Shown piece after piece: positions 9,542-21,308 of a stretch of DNA of 64,000 nt (positions are counted from its first letter, which is position 1; each line of letters begins with the position of its first letter). The notes under the pieces were generated by a model. It had not been told where the DNA came from. It made no database searches and saw only the letters and a program-made list of their open reading frames with translations. The position numbers and the translations under genes are program-made. Source of the DNA: Sulfuracidifex metallicus DSM 6482 = JCM 9184 (GTDB lineage: Archaea > Thermoproteota > Thermoprotei_A > Sulfolobales > Sulfolobaceae). The stretch covers positions 1,712,001 through 1,776,000 of the forward strand of contig CP135238.1 of assembly GCA_032834875.1 (NCBI GenBank). Reading direction: 5' to 3'.

Positions 9542-11007
9542 ATGGCAGGAAACGTAAACGTCGGAATAAAGGATAATCCAAACTTCAAAAAGGAGGCCGG
9601 TTTAATATCGTTGATAGCCTTTTCATTAGGTAATATAATAGGTTCGGGTATACTTTTATTGCCGGCCGTCACGGCGTCCTTAGCAGGTCCACTAAGTCCA
9701 GCTGTTTGGTTAGTGGGAGGCATTCTGCTTCTTCCAGTAGTGGTAGTTTACTCTAAACTAGCAAAGATGTTCCCATTAGTAGGAAGCAAAATAAGGTTCA
9801 TTAACATCACTCATGGTAAAGTTATGGCTTCAAGCGTAGGCTGGCTATATATGATAGGGACTTTGCTCACTATACCAGTTGAAGCTGAAGCTACAGTAAA
9901 TTATTTATCTTATATATTTCCTTCCTTAATGGTAAAAGGATATCCTACCATTGATGGTTACTTAGTTGAGTCCTTAATAGTCATTTCAATATACTTGCTG
10001 GTTTACTTAGGGATTAGAGGTCTCTCAATATCTGTAAATACAATTACTTACGCGAAGTTGGCTATTCTATTGATTTACGTTATATCAGTTGCATATCTAG
10101 ATTTTCATGTCTCTAATTTCACTATTAACTTCTCGCCTTCGTTTTCTAATTTTCTATACGCTATAGCTCTCACAATGTTCGCTTATGGAGGATTCAGAAG
10201 CGCAATGGTTTACGCTGGAGAATCTAAAGCAGATACTGGAAAGGCAATAATGATAGCTTTCGGTCTTTCAATGATATTATATACGCTTATTCCATTGGTG
10301 TTCATAGGATCATTGTCCTCATCTGTTCTGTCCTCTGGGTGGGGTGCAGTAGGAAAGATGAGTGCTCCTTTAGCTGAGAGCGCAATTATAGCAGGAGTTC
10401 CTGCGCTAGGAGCACTCTTCATTCTAGACGGTGTTATATCTCCCTCAGGTGCTTCGCTAATAGGCGCTGGCGATATGGTTAGATATTCCTATGCTTTGAC
10501 CAAGACAGGGAGCTTCCCTAAGGCTCTGGGCAAGGTAGATCAGAAGAGAGGCATTCCCATACTTCCAGTGGCGATTTTTGGTGCGTTCTCTTTGTTGACT
10601 TTGTTCTTTTCTGCAACATTTGAACAGTCAATAGGATATCTAGTTGCAACAAGACTTCTGGCTTACTCTACGGCCCAGTAAGCTTATACTTGCTAACCAA
10701 TGACAGTAGAAATAGAACATTATCATTAATCTCATTCCTTGTTACAGGATTAATATTTAGCTTCGTAGGATTTCCTAAGACTCTATTTGGAACTGCAGTT
10801 ATTCTAGTTGCATTGCTTGCAATGTTACCATTCTCTAAAAACTACGTTCCTGCTCTCTGGTATCTAGGCTTCAGTGCGGTAATAACGTTCATCACATTCC
10901 TATCAATACCATCAATGATATCGTTGCCTATTGTAATCCTTGTATCTGCTGTGTTCTTCTATTTAGCCGTTAAAACTGGAAAAGGTGATGGTGAAGTTGA
11001 TATATAA
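9542..11007 (+). pseudogene. Frameshifted APC-family amino acid permease
   Basis: Two frames make up one amino acid permease. The first (9542-10681, 379 aa) has about ten hydrophobic helices and the APC signature GNIIGSGILLLPAV in helix 1. The second (to 11007, 105 aa) supplies the last two or three helices, beginning VSLYLLTNDSRNR. The break is at about 10676-10682, where CAG-TAA ends the first frame; removing two bases there would join ...YSTA to VSLYLL. The complete protein would be about 485 aa, normal for the family. It is either a recent pseudogene or an assembly indel. The 3' end overlaps the aminotransferase start, suggesting an operon in the ancestral state. Confidence 0.85.
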
Positions 11008-12034
11008 TCTTGGAGGCGGTTTGCCTGATCCAATGGTATTTCCTAGGTCATTTTCATCTCCAATAATTCCTTTTGAACGCACGTTAAGTTTCCAAGATCT
11101 AGACGAAGAGTTAATTAGGCTGCTTAAGTACAGAGGAATTGATGCTTCAAAGGACGAAATACTAATTACTACCGGTAGCATTCAAGGCATATTCATTTTC
11201 TCTAATACTTTACTTAACGATGGCGATAAAGTAGCGTTAGAGTACCCTACCTTTGCAGGAGCTATCAGGGTGTTTAAATCCAGAAATGTAATCCCAGTAA
11301 AGCTACCAGTAATTCCTTATTATGATATTAATATTAAAGATAAAATTAAAGCAGTTTATACTATACCTACAGGTCAAAACCCAACTGGGATTCATATGAA
11401 GTTAGAAGATAAGAAAAGAATATTGGAAATGGCAGAAGAAAGGGATTTCTTTATTTTAGAAGACGATGCATATGGTCTTCTTACCCCCGAGGAACCAACA
11501 ATTAAGTCCTTGGATAAAAACGGAAGGGTTATTTATATTACAACTTTAAGCAAAGTATTTTCCTCAGGGTTACGGTTAGGTATAATGGTAGCTAAACCAA
11601 GTTTAATAGAGAAATTCAGAGATATGAAAGAAGAAATTGATGGAGGAAATAGTTCCATTTCATTATCTCTCCTTTACGGTTCACTAAAGGATGGGAGCTT
11701 CTGGGAAGGTATTTCTAGAGCTAAGAGGATTTATGAGGAGAAAAAGGTTATAATGGAGGAAGCTCTAAAAAAGTACCTTCCGGAAGCTGAGTGGACTAGA
11801 CCGGAAGGAGGTCTATTCTTTTTCATTAGGGTTAAGGGTATAGACTCAGATCAGCTTCAAGAGAAGCTAGCCAGAAAAGTATTAATCTCTCCTGGGACTA
11901 AGTTTTTCTTTGACGGAAATGGCAAGGAATATTTAAGACTGAGTTTCTCTTATTCTACTCCAAACGATATAGAGAAGGGAATAGAGATAATCTCACAAGA
12001 GATATATGAAATGAAGAAAAATTCTAAAGTTTAA
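10988..12034 (+). CDS. PLP-dependent class I/II aminotransferase (2-aminoadipate/LysN-like)
   Basis: A protein of about 348 aa from fold-type I aminotransferases. Visible are the TTGSIQGI cofactor region, EYPTFAGA, IPTGQNPTG, the PLP-contacting EDDAYG and the lysine motif TTLSKVFSSGLRLG. It begins directly at YNLGGGLPDP, so it lacks roughly 40 residues of N-terminal helix found in many relatives. ATG at 10988 is preferred over GTG at 10985 because AAAGGTG precedes it. The start lies inside the last codons of the permease pseudogene. Substrate is likely an amino or 2-oxo acid of medium size, but this is not certain. Confidence 0.9.
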   Translation: MVKLIYNLGGGLPDPMVFPRSFSSPIIPFERTLSFQDLDEELIRLLKYRGIDASKDEILITTGSIQGIFIFSNTLLNDGDKVALEYPTFAGAIRVFKSRNVIPVKLPVIPYYDINIKDKIKAVYTIPTGQNPTGIHMKLEDKKRILEMAEERDFFILEDDAYGLLTPEEPTIKSLDKNGRVIYITTLSKVFSSGLRLGIMVAKPSLIEKFRDMKEEIDGGNSSISLSLLYGSLKDGSFWEGISRAKRIYEEKKVIMEEALKKYLPEAEWTRPEGGLFFFIRVKGIDSDQLQEKLARKVLISPGTKFFFDGNGKEYLRLSFSYSTPNDIEKGIEIISQEIYEMKKNSKV

Positions 12035-12556
12035 TATCAATTTTAATAAAATTCAAAAGAAAATGAATATTATATTAAATTGAGTGATTCATAAATGAAT
12101 TTAATCCTTAATATATAGAAATAAATTAATTTTTAAACAGTAATTGATATATAATTCTTGATTCCACTGTAAACGTTTTTACCTAAAAATTGAAAAACTA
12201 AACATTTTTCAATTTAATGGTTTTTAAATAAGAGTTTTATAAAAAACTAAAAACTAATTTATAACTCCCTAAAATATTAGTTTGTTTATAAAATATTGAA
12301 AGTTTCGCTATAGTAGTGGAAGTTAGAAGGAGGATTTAAGCTTGAAGAAAAGTTACAAATTCATGATAGAGAAAAAACATATATTAATAGTTACATCTTT
12401 TTGTGTTTTAAACAATGTAGTAGATTTAATACCCTTTTAAAATAAGGTTAAAGAAATATACTATGTAAAAGCACTGATAATCTTAGGATAAAAAGTTGTT
12501 AGCTCAATTATACAATCATTTAAATATAGTCCGGAAATAATTAACAATGATTTGCC
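12035..12556. other. AT-rich intergenic region with likely promoter near its end
   Basis: No gene is visible. A TATA-like ATTTAAATATA near 12518-12528 sits about 30 nt before the TTG start at 12557 and is the likely core promoter of the next permease. Confidence 0.5.
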
Positions 12557-14158
12557 TTGTCAGGAGAGAAACAAGAGTCTGGAGTATTTGCAAGACAGAG
12601 CTCTGGTCTAATTAGGACACTGTCTTCTAAGGAAACGTTTCTCCTTAACTTCATGTACCTCTCTCCAGCTGCAAGCATAGCATATCCACTGACGTTTGCG
12701 GTTTTCTTCCCTGGATCAAATTGGATGCTAGCTACACTAGTTGGAGCGCTGCTTGCATTGCCTACAGCATTTATGTATTATTACATTGGAATGTTAACTC
12801 CAAGATCGGCTGGGGACTACGTTTATGTCTCCCGTTATTTAGGACCGCGATTAGGCATGATTCAAGCTTTAGTCAACATATTCGGATACGGAATAGGACT
12901 AGACGTACAAACCGAACAGTCTCTCGTGATAGTGCCATTCTTTCAGACATTGGGTATGGTTTTTCATGATCCAGGACTTATAACGCTGGGAAATACATTA
13001 GTAAGTAACACGTTCTATTACTTCGTATCTACCACAGTTATGATATTGATAATTGGAGCTGTGCTTATGCTAAACATGAAATGGATAGCTAGGGTGATAT
13101 CTAGTCTCACCATTCTTCAGATCATTGGCACCTTTGTCATAATCGCTGTTCTTTTCAGCGTGGGAAGAGCAGGATTTGCTGGAGACTTCTCCTCTATTTC
13201 AACTTCCTTTGGTGGTCCGTCTTATTCTGTTATAACCTCGTCGTATAAACTACCCTTATCCTTTAATGGGCTAGGAACCTTGTTATTAGGAATAATGATC
13301 ATGGGAAATTTATTCATTTACAATAATGCTCCAATATGGGTAGGTGGAGAAGTTAAAAAGGGATCTAGAGCAATAAAGAGTGGCATACTTTATTCATATA
13401 TCTTCGCGGCGGCCTTATCTTTGGTTTTAGTATTCTCCATTGTTGATGTCATAGGACAAAGGTTCTTTATTCAAGCTTCCGACGTTGGATGGACCACGTC
13501 CTCAGGTGTAGGTATTCCAGTAGCGCCGTATTCACTTCTGGCCTTTGTGATTATACCTACCCTTTCTAACTTACCTCTTCTAATGATAATATTGATCTCG
13601 TCCCTTACATGGTTCGTTTCCTATGCATTTATAGGAGGTTTGAACGGAACTAGAGCTATGTTTGCTGTGGCTATGGATAGACTGTTGCCGGAGAAATTCT
13701 TAGATATCAGTCCCACGCTTAAGTCCCCTTACTTTAGCGTTTTAGTATTTTTTGCAATAGCACTTCTATTTAACTATCTAGAGATTTATCAGGGATTCTC
13801 CCTTTCTCTTATGTTCGGAGTAATCTCTTACATGTTATTCCAATATTTCATAGCTTCCTTAGCTGCATTCCGAGCATCAAAAAGTGCTGGGAAACTAAGC
13901 AATAAGCTCCTAATATCTAGTGGTCTTTCAGCAGTAAGCGTAATTTCCGCAATAGGCATTCTACTAGGTTACGGTGCTTTAACATATAATCCTTCGGGAT
14001 TCGGTTTCGATCTCTTCTCAGGGAACGTAGTACCATCCATCCTACTTTTGGTGGGAATCGTTGTAGCATCCCTCATATGGTTTGAAGTGGCTAGATATAT
14101 TAGAAAGAAGAACGGAGTAGACGTATCTACAATATTTAAGGAGATTCCTCCAGAATAA
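12557..14158 (+). CDS. APC-superfamily permease
   Basis: A 533-aa polytopic membrane protein with about 12-14 hydrophobic segments. The start is TTG; an ATG at 12547 is out of frame and soon stops. The N-terminus (VFARQSSGLIRTLSSKETFLLN) and the C-terminal tail (IFKEIPPE) closely match those of the permease at 32070, so the two are paralogues of one archaeal APC subgroup. Such proteins import amino acids or related nitrogen compounds. It is intact, lies between the aminotransferase and the cytosine-deaminase-like gene, and may feed this region with substrate. Substrate is unknown. Confidence 0.88.
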   Translation: MSGEKQESGVFARQSSGLIRTLSSKETFLLNFMYLSPAASIAYPLTFAVFFPGSNWMLATLVGALLALPTAFMYYYIGMLTPRSAGDYVYVSRYLGPRLGMIQALVNIFGYGIGLDVQTEQSLVIVPFFQTLGMVFHDPGLITLGNTLVSNTFYYFVSTTVMILIIGAVLMLNMKWIARVISSLTILQIIGTFVIIAVLFSVGRAGFAGDFSSISTSFGGPSYSVITSSYKLPLSFNGLGTLLLGIMIMGNLFIYNNAPIWVGGEVKKGSRAIKSGILYSYIFAAALSLVLVFSIVDVIGQRFFIQASDVGWTTSSGVGIPVAPYSLLAFVIIPTLSNLPLLMIILISSLTWFVSYAFIGGLNGTRAMFAVAMDRLLPEKFLDISPTLKSPYFSVLVFFAIALLFNYLEIYQGFSLSLMFGVISYMLFQYFIASLAAFRASKSAGKLSNKLLISSGLSAVSVISAIGILLGYGALTYNPSGFGFDLFSGNVVPSILLLVGIVVASLIWFEVARYIRKKNGVDVSTIFKEIPPE

Positions 14159-14560
14159 GCAAATTCTTTTTTCTAATCTTCCTTTTTATATTCATATTCT
14201 TGATTTTAATTATTATAATCTAGTAAAATATATATTTTATGCTTTCATTTCTTCCTTCCTCCTATTTTCTCTAGTTTATTATTATACTCTACTTTATTTT
14301 AAAAATAAAAGAGATTTATGTGTAATTCGTCTTCTTAATATGAAATGAAAACTTCAAAGGAGTAAATATTAGTTGTATTCTCAATAAGTTATACATTCAA
14401 ATATTTGCACGCTCATCTTAGAAAGTTTGAACGCTTTTTCAATCTCTTAGATGTATAATGAAAGATGATTAAAGTCGTCAAGTTATATTACACTTAAATC
14501 TAAAGAATTTTTCTTTTATCTGGAAGAACGTATTAATAGTGTAAATAATGAAAGAGAGGT
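14159..14560. other. Intergenic, nothing recognised
   Basis: A T-rich stretch follows the permease stop and could terminate transcription. The remainder is AT-rich without coding signs. A GAGAGG motif lies just before the next ATG. Confidence 0.4.
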
Positions 14561-15787
14561 ATGTTGATTAAAAATGCAAGAGTAATAGGTAAAGATGGTC
14601 TATTCGAACTCTGCGTAGAGGAAGGTCTTTTAGCCTCAGGCTGTAAAAAGGACGGATCTATTTTTGACGCCGAAGGAAGGCTTGTAGTCCCAGGTTTTGT
14701 GAACCCTCATTCTCATCTGGGCTACTCCGTTACTTTGAGATATGGAAAACCAAATCAGAGCGGAACACTTCACGAAGGAATAATCAGAAACTTAGAGGAT
14801 GTAATACCTAAGTTAACTTGTGATGATGTACGTAGAAGATTGAAGAAAATAACTACACTTATGTTCGTTAACGGGGTTACTCATGTAAGAACACATGAGC
14901 CCTTTATGAATGGCCTAATGTATAAGGTGCATAAAGCAAGGGAGGAAATTCCATTGGACTTACAAGTGGTAGCGTTTCCTACACCAGGGGTGTATCGCTA
15001 CGAAATAGAGGAAGAATTCAGGAAAGCTTCGCTCATGGCAGACGTTATAGGAATGATCCCTCATGGGGAGAGAACCTTCATGGAGGGAGTTGAATCAGTA
15101 AAGTTGGCTTTCTCCTTAGCTAAAGAGAACAATAAGATGATTGATGGACATGTTGATGAGACTGATGACCCAAACTCCCGTTTTACGGAGGAAGTGGTGA
15201 AGGAGGCCATCAGGAACGGCATGGGAGAAAAAGTAACTATAAGTCACATGACTGCTTCCCATTCTTATGACTCTTGGTATTTCGATAAACTGATGTCTAT
15301 GATGGTTAGCTCTAAGGTTAACGTAGTGTCGAATCCCATAGTAAGCATGCATCTACAGGGGAGATACGATTCATATCCAAAAAGGAGGGGCGTAGCTAGA
15401 ATAAGGCAAATGATGAAGGCAGGAATAAATGTAGCTCTAGGAACAGATAACATTGCAGATATGATATACCCTCTAGGAGAAGGGAACATGTTGAGGGTAG
15501 CACAGGAGGCTTTTCTCGTGGATCATTTTGTGTCCGAGGAGATATACTCTCTCATGAACATGATAACATGGAACGGGGCCAAAGCCATGTCCTTAAATAA
15601 CTATGGAATAGGCGAGGGTAGGAAGGCGGACTTTGTAGTGTTGAATGCAAGGTCTATTTACGAAGCGATAAGGAGTGCATTACCTCCAGCTCTAGTTGTT
15701 TACGGTAAACATTATGTAGTTAATGATTTGAAGTTTTCAATTGACGGTAATGATGTAACAGGGTTAGTGGAGAACCTAACTGACTAA
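14561..15787 (+). CDS. Cytosine-deaminase-like amidohydrolase
   Basis: A 408-aa amidohydrolase closest in pattern to CodA-type cytosine deaminases. VNPHSHLGYS gives the first two metal histidines, GHVDETDDPNSRF matches the CodA H-x-x-E-x-DD-x-x-S-RF block, ISHMTA gives another histidine, and LGTDNIADMIYPLGEGNM matches the Asp-containing block with its YPLG tail. The position where E. coli CodA has a substrate-contacting glutamine after VAFP is Thr here (VAFPTPG), so cytosine itself is not assured; creatinine, isocytosine or another cyclic amidine is possible. If it makes uracil it would feed the PreA, dihydropyrimidinase and ureidopropionase genes 5-8 kb downstream. Confidence 0.85.
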   Translation: MLIKNARVIGKDGLFELCVEEGLLASGCKKDGSIFDAEGRLVVPGFVNPHSHLGYSVTLRYGKPNQSGTLHEGIIRNLEDVIPKLTCDDVRRRLKKITTLMFVNGVTHVRTHEPFMNGLMYKVHKAREEIPLDLQVVAFPTPGVYRYEIEEEFRKASLMADVIGMIPHGERTFMEGVESVKLAFSLAKENNKMIDGHVDETDDPNSRFTEEVVKEAIRNGMGEKVTISHMTASHSYDSWYFDKLMSMMVSSKVNVVSNPIVSMHLQGRYDSYPKRRGVARIRQMMKAGINVALGTDNIADMIYPLGEGNMLRVAQEAFLVDHFVSEEIYSLMNMITWNGAKAMSLNNYGIGEGRKADFVVLNARSIYEAIRSALPPALVVYGKHYVVNDLKFSIDGNDVTGLVENLTD

Positions 15788-15898
15788 AGCGATAAATTAG
15801 AATGTTCTCTCCTTGATTCCTACTCTAGTACGCTAAATATGAACAAACTGAAAGACATTGTTCTAAAAATTTAAAAATGATTTTTAGTGGATATATAT

Positions 15899-17706
15899 AT
15901 GAGATTTGGTTTCACTTCAAATGGAAGTATAGCTTCCCTTTATGATAAGAATTTTTACATTAGGGAACTCTACTATCCTTACTTGGGACAGTATAATCAT
16001 GCCGTTGGAAGTTTCTTCAAGGTAGGCTTATGGCATAACGGAAACTTTGCATGGCTTGAGGGTCTTCAGGTAGACGTAAAGATGAGGGACCTAATAGTCG
16101 ATGCTAAATTTTCATGGGATGGAGTTGATATAACTATGTCAGACGTAGCAATTTTCTCTTATCCTGCAATTATAAGAAAAGTAGAGACTAAAGGTGATGG
16201 TCTAATAAGATATATATTTTATCATGACTTCAAGCTAAATGGTAACGAGATAGGTGACACTGCATTTTATGATCCAACTCTTGATGCAGTAATACACTAT
16301 AAAGGGAAGACGTGGTTCTTAATGGGATCAACTTCACCAATTTACGAATACACTATGGGTAGAAGAGATAAACAGGAAGTTTTGAAGGACTGTGAGGACG
16401 ATACGTTATCAAAGAATAGCATAGCTCAAGGATCAGTAGCATCGGCAATTTCAATAGCATCTCCTTCTTTCTATTATTTTATAATTGCAGGAGAAAATTA
16501 CGATGAGGTTGCGAAAGTTTTCAAGGAGATGAAGGAGAATGCAGAATTTAACTATGAAAAAAATGAGAGATACTGGAAATCAATTACTTCCTCCCAGGAA
16601 GATGAGTTGGCAAAAATGAGCCTTGCCATCTCTTTAGGGCATGTGGGAGATAAGGGAGAAATACCAGCGTCCTTAGATACTGACATACTGAAGTTTAATC
16701 TTGACACATATGCATACATCTGGCCTCGTGATGCATCGTTAACAGCTAACGTTTTAGATATGGCAGGGTTTACTGCATTCACGAGAAAGTTTTATGATAT
16801 ACTTTTCACGAAACTCTTTGAAAACGGCTATCTATTTCAAAAGTATAACCCTGACGGAACTTGGGGAAGTACATGGCATCCTTGGACAGTGAGAACCAAG
16901 AAGTCCTTTAACATACAAGAAGATGAAACAGGTACAGCTATCTGGGCTTTTTGGAACTATTTTGAGAGGAGTAGAGACTATGACTTATTAAAAAGGTATA
17001 CCACGTCATCAGAGATGCAGCAAACTTTATGGTAAGCTTTAGGGATGAAAAGACTGGGTTACCTCTGGAGACTTTTGATTTGTGGGAAGAGAAGCTTGGA
17101 GTTCATACGTACACTGCGGCCTCCGTATATGCTGGTTTGATCTCAGCCTCAAAGTTTGCCGAGGTAGTTGGAGATTGGGAAAACATGAACAAATGGAAGG
17201 ATACTGCTAATCAGATTAAGGAAGCAATGAAGAAATTCCTTTTCGATAACGATAGAGGAGTTTTCTTCAAGTACGTTAACTTGGACGATGGAAAGATTAC
17301 AAACGTTGACAAGACAGTTGAGTCCAGTACTCTTGGAATAGTAACATTTCAGGTCTTTGATATTAACGATCCAATGGTAGAGTCAACGGTGAAAGTTGTA
17401 GAGGAAAAGCTCTGGGTGAAGAACGTAGGTGGGCTAGCAAGATATGAGAACGACTTTTATCAAAAGATAGGAGATTATAAGGACATTCCTGGAAATCCTT
17501 GGATAATAACGACAATGTGGTTGGCGCAATATTACGCTAAGAAAAATAAGGATAGGGCAATTCAATTGCTAGACTGGGCAAGGAAACATGCAGTGTCTGG
17601 ACTCTTGCCAGAGCAACTCAATCCATTTGATGGTTCTCCTTTATCTGTAACACCCCTCTTATGGTCTCATGCTGAATATTTGAAGACTTATATTATGCTA
17701 AAATAA
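15899..17706 (+). pseudogene. Frameshifted GH15 glucoamylase-like glycoside hydrolase
   Basis: Two frames encode one family GH15 enzyme that releases glucose from alpha-glucans or trehalose. The first, ending at 17035, holds the N-terminal beta domain and the start of the catalytic barrel, with IWPRDASLTANVLDMAGF and IQEDETGTAIWAF (first catalytic Glu). The second, to 17706, has DLWEEKLGVHTYTAAS and LLPEQLNPFDG (second catalytic Glu). Adding one A in the A5 run at 16990-16994 restores ...LLKKVYHVIRDAANFMVSF. Total length would be about 605 aa, as expected. ATG at 15899 is preferred over GTG at 15887 from the TATA-like TTTAAAAA about 26 nt upstream. It may be a pseudogene, a slippage gene or a sequence error. 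Confidence 0.85.
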
Positions 17707-17798
17707 AGAAAAACCTATCTTATCCTTTCCTTCCCTTTCATCGTCTTTGTTCATCTTTCTAATGAAGGGATCCTATCTGCAGGAGCAGGATAGTTTAC

Positions 17799-19069
<1,271 letters not shown>

Positions 19070-19261
19070 ACGTATACGACCAGCTGATCTTAGTGCCTTG
19101 AAACTAAACATACATCTATGTCTCTCATCTATGTCTCTTTTTTATGAGTTTTTTCACTTTAATAGTGTCGTTAAACGTGAACCTCTTTCATATGTTTCTC
19201 GAGATTAACTTAGAGTTAATATTAAATAGTAGTAAGTCCAACTTAAATTAAGGTAGAAAGG

Positions 19262-20320
19262 TTGAGCAAGATAGATGTGAAGAAGAACTACCAGGATGAA
19301 GTCTTGGATAGTATACTTTACGCTGAACTGTCTAAGCGCGCTAAGGATCCAAAAATAGAGAAAGTTCTATCAAGGATGTCTAAGATGGAAGAGAGGCATG
19401 CCTCAATCTGGAGGGAGATAGCTAAAATAAGAGGAATAGAGGTAAAGGGCCCTTCTCCACTCTCTATGGCTAAAGTAAAGATAATGGCTATGCTCTCTAA
19501 AGTTCTAGGAGTTAACACAATGATAAAGTTGAGGGAAGGGAATGAGGACAACGATGTAAAGAAGTACGTAGAGCTTTCCACCTCTGATGACCTTTCTCCC
19601 GAAGAGAAGGTTATGATGAGTGACATTTCAGTTGATGAGGCTGCACATGAGGAGATTCTATCACAAGTCACCTCAAACGTAAGCGAGTTCATCTACGGCA
19701 TAAGCGATGGATTAGTGGAAGTCTTAGCTGCGGTCTCTGGTCTTTCGGGGGCAGTAAAGGTTCCTCTTTACGTTGCAGTGGGAGGACTTGTGATAGGGGT
19801 CTCCGGGATGATGTCAATGGGAATAGGTTCCTTTCTTTCCTCGGAGTCAGAGGAAGAGATGTCTAAGAAGGAGAGGGAGAAGATATCCCTCCAAAAGAAG
19901 GTTGATCCAGAGTCTGTTAGGAAGAGGGTACAGGAGTTTCTTAGCTCTATAGGAGTAGATGAAAGTGACTCATTTTCTCTTTCTGGCAAGTTAGTAGGTG
20001 GAGCTGAAGACCTCCTAGCTCCAAAGGGAGAAAAGTCTCCTATTAAAGGTGCATTAGTTACCGCAGCTTCATACATAACAGGAGCTATAATTCCTTCAAT
20101 TCCTTATATACTTGGAATCGGTGGACTTGAAGGAGTTCTTTCATCTTTTCTAGTATCTGGAATAGCTATAGCTGTAGTGGGATATATGATAGGGATAGTT
20201 AGCTCTGTGAACCCTAGGAGGAAATCGATCGAGATGAGTGTACTAGGTCTAGGAGCCGCAGTTGCCACTTATCTACTAGGAAACCTACTCTCTTCACTTT
20301 TGGGAATACAGCTTGCATGA
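19262..20320 (+). CDS. Ferritin-like/VIT1 fusion metal transporter
   Basis: A 352-aa two-domain protein. Residues 1-140 form a rubrerythrin-like four-helix domain with Glu/His metal ligands (LYAELSKRA, MEERHASIW, DEAAHEEI). Residues 145-352 form a VIT1/CCC1-type membrane domain with five hydrophobic helices and the typical SEFIYGISDGLVEVLAAVSGLSGA start, plus a charged cytosolic loop. The family moves Fe(II) or Mn(II) out of the cytosol, with the ferritin-like part binding metal. The start is TTG with a strong AGGTAGAAAGG motif directly before it. It stands alone. The fusion is known in archaea and bacteria. Confidence 0.88.
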   Translation: MSKIDVKKNYQDEVLDSILYAELSKRAKDPKIEKVLSRMSKMEERHASIWREIAKIRGIEVKGPSPLSMAKVKIMAMLSKVLGVNTMIKLREGNEDNDVKKYVELSTSDDLSPEEKVMMSDISVDEAAHEEILSQVTSNVSEFIYGISDGLVEVLAAVSGLSGAVKVPLYVAVGGLVIGVSGMMSMGIGSFLSSESEEEMSKKEREKISLQKKVDPESVRKRVQEFLSSIGVDESDSFSLSGKLVGGAEDLLAPKGEKSPIKGALVTAASYITGAIIPSIPYILGIGGLEGVLSSFLVSGIAIAVVGYMIGIVSSVNPRRKSIEMSVLGLGAAVATYLLGNLLSSLLGIQLA

Positions 20321-20471
20321 TAGGCTCTAACAAAAATATATCACTTTTTTTCTAAATTATAAGGAAAAAGGAAAATAAAAACAGCTTAGATTGATGGGAA
20401 CTCTATAACTCTCATGTATTCAGATGGAAAGAAAAAAAGAGAACTGCGAGAAAGACATTAACATGCTCTTC

Positions 20472-21308
20472 CTATATTTTTTCTATGTAAACTGAAGAAA
20501 TATCCCCGTAAGCTTCTGGTCTTCTATCACGAAGGAAGGGAGCCTTCTTCCGCCTCTCTCTTATCTTGTCTACATCTATCTCAACTACTGTGTAACCCTC
20601 TTCCTCTCCCATCTCCTTGATTATTTCTCCTGATGGACCTGATATTAAACTCTTACCGAAGTAATGGATTGTCTTTCCCTGAAATGTTTCCTCAGTTCTG
20701 TTCACTCCAACTACGAAGAGAGTGTTAAAAGCGCTGTGTCCTCTAAGCTCTAATTCCCACGTTTCTGGATAGAAATTAGTCGTGGTTGGAATTACTACAA
20801 TGTCTGCTCCCTTTAAGGTGAGAGCTCTAACACCCTCAGGGAAGTGTCTGTCATAGCATATTACGCCTCCTACCTTGTAATCTCCGAAGTCGAAAACAGG
20901 ATATCCCATCCCTGGCTTAAAGTAGAACTTTTCATAATATCCCGGGACCTGAGGTATATGTATTTTCCTATACTTTCCCAAGTACTCTCCTCCCTTTATG
21001 AACGCTGAAGTATCGTAATATACTCCCCTGACTTTCTTATCCTCTTCAAAGAAAGTAACTACCACTCCAACTCCATACTGCTTTGAGAATTCCACAAAGG
21101 CTCTCACTGTGGGACCATCCTCTTGCTCTGCAAGATCGAAGAATTTAGGATCCTCCGTAGCTGCGAAATACTGGGTAGTGAAGAGTTCGTTGAAAACTAA
21201 GAGATCAGCTCCATCCTTCACTGCCTCTTTTGCGTAGTCTAAGGCTTTCTTTACATTTGCACCTTTGGACTCTACACTTCCCATTTGTACCATACCTATC
21301 TTAACCAT
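20472..21308 (-). CDS. Carbon-nitrogen hydrolase, probable beta-ureidopropionase
   Basis: A 278-aa nitrilase-superfamily enzyme with the Glu-Lys-Cys triad: FNELF (Glu near 40), KYRKIHIPQ (Lys) and GVICYDRHFPEG (Cys). The IHIPQVPGYYEKFYF stretch resembles N-carbamoyl-beta-alanine/N-carbamoylputrescine amidohydrolases. ATG at 21308 is preferred over 21317 because GGTGAG lies 4 nt before it. It overlaps the stop of preA by 8 nt, so the two are translationally coupled. Next to preA and dihydropyrimidinase, the expected reaction is N-carbamoyl-beta-alanine to beta-alanine, CO2 and ammonia, the third step of reductive pyrimidine breakdown. Confidence 0.88.
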   Translation of the reverse strand: MVKIGMVQMGSVESKGANVKKALDYAKEAVKDGADLLVFNELFTTQYFAATEDPKFFDLAEQEDGPTVRAFVEFSKQYGVGVVVTFFEEDKKVRGVYYDTSAFIKGGEYLGKYRKIHIPQVPGYYEKFYFKPGMGYPVFDFGDYKVGGVICYDRHFPEGVRALTLKGADIVVIPTTTNFYPETWELELRGHSAFNTLFVVGVNRTEETFQGKTIHYFGKSLISGPSGEIIKEMGEEEGYTVVEIDVDKIRERRKKAPFLRDRRPEAYGDISSVYIEKI

